From positions 1-13,177 of the forward strand of contig MHFY01000149.1 of assembly GCA_001805375.1 (NCBI GenBank): a stretch of DNA of 13,177 nt, read 5' to 3'. The notes below the pieces were generated by a model, which saw only the letters and a list, made by a program, of their open reading frames with translations, did not search any database and had not been told where the DNA came from. This DNA comes from Omnitrophica WOR_2 bacterium GWA2_47_8 (GTDB lineage Bacteria > Omnitrophota > Gorgyraeia > Zapsychrales > GWA2-47-8). Shown piece after piece: positions 6,599 through 12,807 of the stretch (the first letter of the stretch is position 1; each line of letters opens with the position of its first letter). A program made the position numbers and the translations under genes.

Positions 6599-6628
6599 AT
6601 TATAACGTATAATCTAATTTTTTGCCAA
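6599..6628 (-). promoter_or_regulatory. Sigma70-type promoter for nadA
   Basis: Minus strand: -35 TTGGCA (6623-6628), 18-base spacer, -10 TATAAT (6599-6604), a perfect -10. The predicted leader is about 38 bases and contains the AGGA ribosome binding site. The -35 box is 28 bases from the second cloverleaf repeat. Confidence 0.75.
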
Positions 6629-6656
6629 AGACTTTTTAAAACACCTTAGTAAGCTC

Positions 6657-6831
6657 ACGAGCCTGAAACACTTCTCGGGAACGCTCGAAACGACCCAGCC
6701 CGCTTCGCCGATGGCTCATCGAGGCGAGCGCGTCGTTTCTTCACTCGGGACACGGCCTTTTCTCGTCCCCTTCGGGGACACCGAGCCCGAAAAGGCCGTG
6801 TCCACGTCCCTGCGAAATATTTCAGGCTCGT
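6657..6831 (+). repeat. Cloverleaf-like palindromic repeat, copy 2
   Basis: A 175-base relative of the element at 2275-2420, in the same orientation. The outer ends pair ACGAGCCTGAAA (6657-6668) with the region ending at 6831. Arm A keeps GAAACGAC (6687-6694) and GTCGTTTC (6732-6739) but gains about 30 bases that themselves form an imperfect hairpin around CGATG (6709-6713) and CATCG (6717-6721). Arm B is a perfect 14-pair stem from GACAC (6749-6753) plus GGCCTTTTC to GAAAAGGCC plus GTGTC (6798-6802). It ends in the hairpin GTCCCC/GGGGAC (6765-6779). Differences from copy 1 preserve the stems: T:A becomes C:G in the outer stem and C:G becomes A:T in arm B. Confidence 0.85.
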
Positions 6832-6845
6832 TCGTATATTAAAAA

Positions 6846-6987
6846 GTTGAAGGCTGTGCCTTAAAGCCGAACGTTAGAAGTCCGGAGCGGGCATGGAGTC
6901 CGAAGGACGAGCGTAGGACTTCGCCCGAGTGAAGCTTGGCCACGCCGGGGCCAAGCGAACGTTTCGGCGTAAGGCACAGCCTTCAAC
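6846..6987. repeat. Second type of cloverleaf-like palindromic element, abutting queG
   Basis: A 142-base element, unrelated in sequence to the repeat beside it. Its outer arms are 6846-6875 and 6958-6987. They share 18 perfect pairs starting GTTGAAGGCTGTGCC and then a bulged continuation through GCCGAA and CGTT. Inside are two hairpins. One pairs GAAGTCC (6877-6883) with GGACTTC (6916-6922) and holds a small GTCC/GGAC hairpin. The other pairs CTTGGCC (6935-6941) with GGCCAAG (6949-6955). It begins two bases after the queG stop codon, so it will form the 3' end of the queG transcript if transcription continues. With copy 2 it fills the gene-free stretch 6629-6989. Confidence 0.8.
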
Positions 6988-6989
6988 GC

Positions 6990-7880
6990 TTATCTTTTTA
7001 AATTATTTACGTTGGCTAAGAGGCGTTTGCGGGAGCGGTAAAGGGCGGTGTTTTTGGGGATCGAATCCGTTTTAAAATCAAATCCGATACCGTTAGAAGG
7101 CAAAAATTGCGGCCAATCGGTAAGCGTAATATTGTCATGATTATATGGGCAAACCTCCTGGCAGATGTCACAGCCGAAGATCCAACCATTGGTTTGTTTC
7201 AATTCTTCTCCGGTGAGCGGTGTTTTCTTTTCAATGGTCATATAGCTGATACATTTTGTCGCGTTAAAGGCAAAACCTTCTCCCAGGGCATTGGTCGGGC
7301 AGGCATCCAAACAGAGCCTGCATTGCCCGCAGTTCCAACTTAGGGGTCGGTCCTCTTCCAATGAAGTTGTCGTCAAAATGATCCCGATAAAGAAATAAGA
7401 ACCCAAACCCGGCTTGATCACCATGCTGTTCTTGCCTAAAAACCCAATGCCGGCTTTTAAGGCCAAGGCTCTTTCCGGCAACGGACGGCTGTCCACACCG
7501 CTGTAGCATTCGATTGTCTTGTCCAGGTTTTTTATAAATGCGGTGAGCTCTTTCAGTTTTTCGGTCATGACTAAATGATAATCTTCTCCAGCGGCGTAAC
7601 GGGCGACTTTTAAGTCCCCTTCTAAGTTGCGGGTCTTTGTATTTTTATAATTTTTGATAACGACAATGGCGGATCGGGCGCTCTTTAAAAGCAGTTCAGG
7701 GTTTTGCTTGAATTTTAAATGATTTTCCAGGTAGGTCATCTCGCCGTGATTACCCTCTTTTAACCATTTTTCATATAAGGGGATCGTTTCATCGACGCGG
7801 GAACCGGTGAAACGGCAATCATCGAATTTTAGTCTTTCAATAGCAAAAGTTTTAATAGATGTCTTAAATTTGTCTTCCAT
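6990..7880 (-). CDS. queG: Epoxyqueuosine reductase QueG
   Basis: A 296-residue cobalamin- and Fe-S-dependent enzyme that reduces epoxyqueuosine to queuosine in the wobble position of tRNAs. The proposed catalytic Asp is D130 in YSGVDSRPLPERALA, followed by AGIGFLGKNS (143-152). Two ferredoxin-like [4Fe-4S] motifs are visible: C184, C187, C190 and C194 in CGQCRLCLDACP, and C237, C240 and C244 in CDICQEVCP, with a further C210. The length matches the short form that lacks the C-terminal helical-repeat extension of E. coli QueG. The ATG at 7880 has no strong ribosome binding site. It lies 169 bases downstream of miaB with no good promoter seen between, so co-transcription is possible. Other queuosine genes are not in the window. 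Confidence 0.94.
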   Translation of the reverse strand: MEDKFKTSIKTFAIERLKFDDCRFTGSRVDETIPLYEKWLKEGNHGEMTYLENHLKFKQNPELLLKSARSAIVVIKNYKNTKTRNLEGDLKVARYAAGEDYHLVMTEKLKELTAFIKNLDKTIECYSGVDSRPLPERALALKAGIGFLGKNSMVIKPGLGSYFFIGIILTTTSLEEDRPLSWNCGQCRLCLDACPTNALGEGFAFNATKCISYMTIEKKTPLTGEELKQTNGWIFGCDICQEVCPYNHDNITLTDWPQFLPSNGIGFDFKTDSIPKNTALYRSRKRLLANVNNLKR

Positions 7881-7900
7881 AATTTTTTATTCTTTCGCTT

Positions 7901-8053
7901 TCAGCCATCAGCTCTCAGGCATCAGCTGCTTAAAGCTAAGAGCAGCTGAAGGTCCTGATTTTCCTTAAAAAATTTAGATGAAATCAGGAATCCCAATTAC
8001 TTCTAAAAATGATTGCGAAAAATTGGGTCTGATGTCTGACACCTGAGAGCTAA
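7901..8053. repeat. Inverted array of degenerate heptamers (TCAGNNN type) at the miaB 3' end
   Basis: Four contiguous heptamers TCAGNNN fill 7901-7928. Three contiguous heptamers NNNCTGA plus a diverged fourth (GAGCTAA) fill 8026-8053 in the opposite orientation. AGCTCTCAGG (7910-7919) is a perfect inverted match to 8042-8051. The spacer holds three hairpins in a row: AGCTGCT (7924-7930)/AGCAGCT (7941-7947), TCCTGATTT (7953-7961)/AAATCAGGA (7981-7989), and CCCAATT (7992-7998)/AATTGGG (8021-8027). The last unit overlaps the miaB TAG stop codon. This fills the 169-base gap between miaB and queG. Confidence 0.75.
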
Positions 8054-9360
8054 ATAACTTTTCCCTTTAAGAATTGCGCGCTGGCATCGGTGATCTTGAC
8101 ATCCACCAGATCGCCCTGTTTGTGGTGAGTGGCATTAAAGGTGGCCAGTTTATTCCCGTCATCGCGGCCGTTGGCTTCATCGTTGCCTTTTCCGAATCGT
8201 TCCTTTTCGATCAAAACCTGACGGGTTTCTCCGATATGGGCGCGGTTTTTCTTTAAGGCGATGTCTTTTTGCAGGTCGACCAATTCAACGATGCGGTTGG
8301 TTTTTTCTTCCGGTGAAACATCATCCGGGTATTTCCGTGAGGCGATCGTGCCCTTGCGTTCCGAATATTTAAAAATAAATGCGGTGTCGAATTCTACGTC
8401 CTTCATGACCTTAACGGTATCCTTAAACTCCTCTTCGGTTTCAGTTGGGAAACCAACGATGATATCGGTGGAAAGCGTAACGTTGGGCATCAGTTCCCTC
8501 ACATACGCGGCTAATTTACGGAATTCTTCCTGCGTGTAAGTCCGGTCCATGACATTTAAGATACGGTTATTCCCGGCCTGCAACGGAAGATGGATGTTTT
8601 TGCAGAGTTTGGGGTTTTCGGCGATCGTCTTTAATAATTTATGCGGAAAATCTTTCGGGTGCGGGCTGGTAAAGCGGACGCGCTCGATGCCCTCAGCTTT
8701 GCTCACCGCATCCATTAAATCCGCGAAATCGTGCTCACCGTCATTGTAAGAATTGACGTTTTGCCCTAATAGCGTGACTTGTTTAAATCCTTCAGCAGCA
8801 AGCTGTCTTACTTCCTCGACGATATTCTTTAATTCGCGGCTGCGTTCCCGTCCTCTTGTATAAGGCACAACGCAGAAGGTGCAGAAATTGTTGCATCCGC
8901 GCGAAACCGACACCCAGGCGTTGATTCCGTCTTTTCGTAAAGGCATGATGTCGGAATACGTTTCGAATTCGGAAAGCGTGACATCGTAGGCCTTCTTCCC
9001 TTCTTCTTTCGTACATTCGGCGATCAGTTCCGGAAGTTTTTTATATGAATCCGGTCCGGCGATAAAATCAACTTTAAGTTTTTTGTTTTCGAAAAGTTCG
9101 GTGCGCAGATGGGTGGCCATGCAGCCTAAGATCCCGATCATTACCGGCGTGCCTTTTCGTTTGTGGTGGATCTCATGCACGCGGCCATAAACCTTGCGGT
9201 GCGCGTTCTCCCGTATCGCGCAGGTATTCAACATGATAATGTCGGCCTCGCGCTCGTTAGCGGTAAAAGAATACTGCGCCTTGGTGAGAACGGCTTTCAC
9301 GATCTCCGTGTCCGCCTCGTTCATGGCGCAGCCATATGTTTCCATAAATATTTTTTTCAT
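8050..9360 (-). CDS. miaB: tRNA-2-methylthio-N6-dimethylallyladenosine synthase MiaB
   Basis: A 436-residue radical-SAM methylthiotransferase that adds a methylthio group to i6A37 of tRNAs. The N-terminal UPF0004 domain has the auxiliary-cluster cysteines C11 (ETYGCAMNEAD), C47 (NTCAIREN) and C80 (GILGCMA). The radical-SAM motif is RGCNNFCTFCVVPYTRGRE (C156, C160, C163), and a TRAM-like domain ends the protein. These features fit MiaB rather than RimO or MtaB. The ATG at 9360 is chosen over an in-frame TTG at 9378 because that TTG lies within or just beside the promoter's -10 region and the family normally begins with a short K-rich segment before ETYGC. No ribosome binding site is present and the predicted leader is only about two bases. 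The stop codon overlaps the heptamer array. Confidence 0.95.
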   Translation of the reverse strand: MKKIFMETYGCAMNEADTEIVKAVLTKAQYSFTANEREADIIMLNTCAIRENAHRKVYGRVHEIHHKRKGTPVMIGILGCMATHLRTELFENKKLKVDFIAGPDSYKKLPELIAECTKEEGKKAYDVTLSEFETYSDIMPLRKDGINAWVSVSRGCNNFCTFCVVPYTRGRERSRELKNIVEEVRQLAAEGFKQVTLLGQNVNSYNDGEHDFADLMDAVSKAEGIERVRFTSPHPKDFPHKLLKTIAENPKLCKNIHLPLQAGNNRILNVMDRTYTQEEFRKLAAYVRELMPNVTLSTDIIVGFPTETEEEFKDTVKVMKDVEFDTAFIFKYSERKGTIASRKYPDDVSPEEKTNRIVELVDLQKDIALKKNRAHIGETRQVLIEKERFGKGNDEANGRDDGNKLATFNATHHKQGDLVDVKITDASAQFLKGKVI

Positions 9361-9369
9361 ACGGATGTG

Positions 9370-9398
9370 ATTATACAATTTAATAGGAAGGAAAACAA
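9370..9398 (-). promoter_or_regulatory. Sigma70-type promoter for miaB
   Basis: Minus strand: -35 TTGTTT (9393-9398), 17-base spacer, -10 TATAAT (9370-9375). Nine bases separate the -10 box from the ATG at 9360, so the transcript should start at or within a few bases of the start codon. This predicts a leaderless or near-leaderless mRNA. Confidence 0.65.
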
Positions 9399-9463
9399 CT
9401 TGTTTGCAGAATGTAGAATAGAATTTGCCATTAAGACAGTGGATTTATGGCGCGTCTGAGGAT

Positions 9464-9700
9464 CTATTCGTTTTTAATGAAGGCTCGGATCTTTTTACCT
9501 TTATCATGCGCTTCTCCCAAGGCACAGATATCCTTGCACTGGACCGACATGTTGGCCCCAAATTTTTCGGTTAGGTCTACTTCTTGCCAGTTGCTCGCTG
9601 CCGCCATTAAGGCCGCCGTGGCCTTCTGGATATCTTCTGCGCTGAGCTTGGGTAAGGCTTTTTTTAAGGCATTAGCGATTTCGTTTTGGTCTAGCAGCAT
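9464..9700 (-). CDS. Small protein of unknown function, last gene of the ccs operon
   Basis: A 78-residue protein that I do not recognise. It is mostly helical in appearance: residues 1-36 are rich in Ala, Leu and charged residues (ANALKKALPKL, KATAALMAAAS), followed by a polar middle and a C-terminal segment QCKDICALGEAHDKGKKI with two cysteines, C55 and C59. It has no signal peptide or membrane segment, so it is probably cytoplasmic. Support as a real gene comes from a strong GGAAGGGG ribosome binding site right after the ccsA stop (TAG followed by the site, then ATG), 11 bases from ccsA. Its plausible composition also fits. A role in heme or cytochrome c maturation is suggested only by position. 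Confidence 0.7.
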   Translation of the reverse strand: MLLDQNEIANALKKALPKLSAEDIQKATAALMAAASNWQEVDLTEKFGANMSVQCKDICALGEAHDKGKKIRAFIKNE

Positions 9701-9711
9701 TTTCCCCTTCC

Positions 9712-11655
9712 CTAAAATTTAAAACCTTTTTTGCTAAGCAGTCCGACGGCAACCACAGTGAATATGGATTCCGCGATCACGTAAAGGGCTAGCGTATTCG
9801 CGATACCGGAGGTGAACCCATAAGAATGCAGGCCGACACTCAATAAATTAACGCCAAACCATGCCCACATTACAACGGTCAGAAGGCTGATACAGCCGAC
9901 AGCGAACCCCAAGGGGTTGATAAGCTTGCTGATACGGGCATGAAAAATAATAGCGCACCAGAGGATAATGAGCAATGCCCCGTTCTCTTTCGGGTCCCAG
10001 CCCCAAAAACGCCCCCACGACTGGTCCGCCCAGATCCCGCCCAGGGTTGTCCCTAAAAATGTCATCGTAAGTCCAAAACCGAGGATCCCCAGCATATTCC
10101 GATACGTTACATCCAGGCGTTTTTTATCCTCTGGTTTTGTCATCGCCTGCAAAAGATAAACATGGCCCATAATACCGGCGACACAACAACCGGCATAACC
10201 GATCGTGATCGATGTCACGTGGGTACTCAGCCAAAAATTAGAATTCAAGACAGCCACCAGCACCTGCATCGTATCCCCATCGTTGCTGAATTTTCCAGCG
10301 ATGAACAAGGCAACCACGCCGCAGACACTTGACACAACGATCCCCAGCCAATTTTTATTTATAACTTCCAGAATGATACCCAGGATCACGGCGATCAATC
10401 CCACAAAAATAAATGTTTCATACAGATTGCTGACGGGCGGCCGGGACATGATCAATATCCGCAGGATCAGAGCGCTTATGTGCGGGATAAAACCAAGCAG
10501 GACGGAAGTTAAGGATAATTGATAAAACCATTTTTTATCCGAAGTTAAAGAGAATAAAAACAGCATAAAGGCAAGGCCGTAGAACAGCTTGGCCCATAAA
10601 AACAGCATCAATTTGTTATAAAATAATTCAAGCGGGATCTTTTGAACGGCAGTTGCTTCTTTGGAGGACAACCGCTTGGTAACCGAGTCCATAAAGGCAC
10701 GGCCGGCGATGTCAAACTCCAGTTGGGAACCCGACCAGTAACCGAGCGTCATGTCCCGCAGGTACTTCACTTCCAAATGAAGGGCCGGTTCATAGAACGC
10801 GGTCCGGATAATATCCATCGGGCTGAACCATTGTTCGTTCTCAAGATCCAAGGTCGGAATGATCTCCAAGGGACAATTCGCATAATGATCTGTCCAAAAA
10901 TATATCGCATTCATCAACCTGGCCACTTCTTTATCGGTCTCACCCCAGTCCTTAAATATTTTTTTGTCCAAAGGGTCACTTGCCTGTTGCAACAGATCAG
11001 CTTTATCGATCACATCATAAAAACTATACGACCCCTGGTCCTTGGGCAACTGCAACAGGTCAATGACTTCCGGTACGTTAATGGTGAAGTCAGGGTGCTG
11101 GAACCCATAGCTGAAAGCTCCGGACAAGCGGACATACACTTCAAAATTACTATAAACGCGCATCAGTTCTTTATCGACGACCGATTGGCTTTTTTCATCG
11201 ATAGAGTGAGCGACCCTGGCCAGCTCCTCAAGCTTAGCGTAACCTTGTTCCAGCTGCTGATACGAATATCGATGCTTTTTTTCGGGGTCGATCTTAAGAG
11301 CTTCTAAGATCTCGGGGTTGTTAATAAGAAAAACTTTATCGTTAAATGTTGTCCGTGGGGCAAATGAAAATCGCGCGAACCACTGCAGCGCCGATTCCTT
11401 CCCGTAAGACGTCTTCCCGGATAATTGCAGCAGAAAGCTTTGTGCGTACGTCTCCATGGGCTTGATACGACCCTGGCTGAGGATCGGCATCCGTTTAAAA
11501 ATTTCCAGCGAATTAACCTTTTTGGGCTTCATGGTATTCAAAGGACAGATCTCCTGGGCCGACGCTATGGGCAGGGATACAAGTCCGGCGACAGTCATCA
11601 GCGCAGTGAGACAGGCAGCAAAGAATAGGGTATATTTTTTATTCTGGGTCCACAT
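9712..11655 (-). CDS. ccsA: Cytochrome c biogenesis protein CcsA (System II) with large N-terminal exported domain
   Basis: A 647-residue membrane protein of the CcsA/ResC family, which carries heme across the membrane and attaches it to apocytochromes c together with ResB. The WWD heme-handling domain reads WADQSWGRFWGWDPKENGA (542-560). Candidate heme-ligand histidines are H392 (before a PVSNLYETF loop), H479 (STHVTS) and H610 (LHSYG). A signal peptide is predicted, with cleavage after ASA near residue 33. Residues of about 34-340 form an exported domain beginning SQGRIKPMETYAQ, a known add-on in some lineages. Membrane segments begin near 345. The ATG at 11655, overlapping resB by 17 bases, is preferred to a TTG at 11667. 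Neither has a ribosome binding site, so coupling to resB is likely. Confidence 0.92.
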   Translation of the reverse strand: MWTQNKKYTLFFAACLTALMTVAGLVSLPIASAQEICPLNTMKPKKVNSLEIFKRMPILSQGRIKPMETYAQSFLLQLSGKTSYGKESALQWFARFSFAPRTTFNDKVFLINNPEILEALKIDPEKKHRYSYQQLEQGYAKLEELARVAHSIDEKSQSVVDKELMRVYSNFEVYVRLSGAFSYGFQHPDFTINVPEVIDLLQLPKDQGSYSFYDVIDKADLLQQASDPLDKKIFKDWGETDKEVARLMNAIYFWTDHYANCPLEIIPTLDLENEQWFSPMDIIRTAFYEPALHLEVKYLRDMTLGYWSGSQLEFDIAGRAFMDSVTKRLSSKEATAVQKIPLELFYNKLMLFLWAKLFYGLAFMLFLFSLTSDKKWFYQLSLTSVLLGFIPHISALILRILIMSRPPVSNLYETFIFVGLIAVILGIILEVINKNWLGIVVSSVCGVVALFIAGKFSNDGDTMQVLVAVLNSNFWLSTHVTSITIGYAGCCVAGIMGHVYLLQAMTKPEDKKRLDVTYRNMLGILGFGLTMTFLGTTLGGIWADQSWGRFWGWDPKENGALLIILWCAIIFHARISKLINPLGFAVGCISLLTVVMWAWFGVNLLSVGLHSYGFTSGIANTLALYVIAESIFTVVAVGLLSKKGFKF

Positions 11656-12805
11656 AAGGCGGTTCAAATTTCTTTTTTGAGTTTAATGCCATCATCAGAA
11701 AATGGATCACCAATCCGGCAAAAGTGACAAAGGTTGAAACATAAGGCATAAATCGTCCCACATTTCGGACCACCGCCAATGTCGATGATTCATTTCCCAT
11801 TTGATCGATGGCGTACGACGCTTGATAGATAGTGTAATCTTTATAACGCAATGGATTGTTCATCGAGATCAATTTTTCCCGCCAGGCACCATTGGTTTCG
11901 ATCGCGACCTGGCTTTTAAAACTGCGCGGGGTCTCTGTCCCCGGGTGCTGTTCCATCATAAAATCGATCAATTTTACCGGGAACGGCAACTGATGCCGCG
12001 CCAAGCGCAAGCTGGCATGGTATTCCTTTTCCCCGACCTTGAATGAAGTCGGGAGGGTTTCGTTCCCGAAAAACAGGATATCAAAATTCTTGCCGTCGGG
12101 GGTCTGGATACTGAAGATCCCGCCGGGCGTATTTTTTTCAGGTGATTTCTCCAGGTCCACCGGTATTAATCGTTGGATCCCCGAAGCATTGATGGGCCCT
12201 CCCGTTCCTCCCCCACCCATATACGCCGTGCAGTTTCTATAATATTCCTTCACCTTTAATAGAAAGCCTAACTGTTTAAATTGAACACCCTGATCGGCTT
12301 TAAGATGGTCCGTATCCACCGCGGTGATTTCCCGGGTATATTTTTGCGGCGTACCTTCAGTAGAAGCTTCCCAGATCGAAAGTTCCCAATCGTTATATGC
12401 TGTCGAGAGATTGGAGATCTGGCCTTCATACAATGTAAGATGCCCTTCCTTAGAGCAGCGCAATAGAATAAAACCTGAGATCAAAAAGAGCAAAAGGCCA
12501 AAATGGATAATGATAAGCCCTGTATTACGCCATTTATAATTCAATCGAACCAGGGCGACACAGGACAGGTTTGTAAACAAAACCCACATAACCGCCTGCC
12601 CGCCGGGGAACGGAATAAAGCCGAGCACCAAAAAGAAAAATGAATGAAAATACCGTTCCTGGGCGATGTAGAGGCCCTCGTGAACTTGGGCCACGGTCCC
12701 CCAGAAAGTCAAAATAAAGAGCAGGATCAGGCAGGTAACTGCCAATTTGACCGATGAAAAAAGTTTGATAGCTTTGGTTTGGCGAAGTTTCTGGCGAAAA
12801 TTCAT
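11639..12805 (-). CDS. resB: Cytochrome c biogenesis protein ResB (CcsB/Ccs1 family)
   Basis: A 388-residue ResB-like membrane protein, the partner of CcsA in System II cytochrome c maturation. Three membrane segments lie near the N-terminus (about 18-40, 53-85 and 95-115) and a fourth near the C-terminus (about 353-374), with a large extracytoplasmic domain between them. Histidines sit in membrane segments at H101 (IIHFGLL) and H368 (VIHFLMM), consistent with heme binding. The EGHLTLYEG segment after the third helix is typical of the family. A Gly-rich loop, YMGGGGTGGP, lies within the exported domain. The start at 12805 is two bases after the stop of the upstream gene, with only a weak AAAGAA nearby, so coupling is probable. 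The gene overlaps ccsA. Confidence 0.9.
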   Translation of the reverse strand: MNFRQKLRQTKAIKLFSSVKLAVTCLILLFILTFWGTVAQVHEGLYIAQERYFHSFFFLVLGFIPFPGGQAVMWVLFTNLSCVALVRLNYKWRNTGLIIIHFGLLLFLISGFILLRCSKEGHLTLYEGQISNLSTAYNDWELSIWEASTEGTPQKYTREITAVDTDHLKADQGVQFKQLGFLLKVKEYYRNCTAYMGGGGTGGPINASGIQRLIPVDLEKSPEKNTPGGIFSIQTPDGKNFDILFFGNETLPTSFKVGEKEYHASLRLARHQLPFPVKLIDFMMEQHPGTETPRSFKSQVAIETNGAWREKLISMNNPLRYKDYTIYQASYAIDQMGNESSTLAVVRNVGRFMPYVSTFVTFAGLVIHFLMMALNSKKKFEPPYVDPE

Positions 12806-12807
12806 TT

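Noticed and set aside
6657..6831. tRNA or other known RNA gene, because of the cloverleaf shape
   Set aside because: Stem lengths, total length and the lack of conserved tRNA loop sequences do not fit a tRNA, and a second divergent copy is present.
10642..11307. Long plus-strand open frame of 221 codons opposite ccsA
   Set aside because: It lies wholly antisense to the exported domain of ccsA, has no family signature or ribosome binding site, and is a by-product of the codon use of the real gene.
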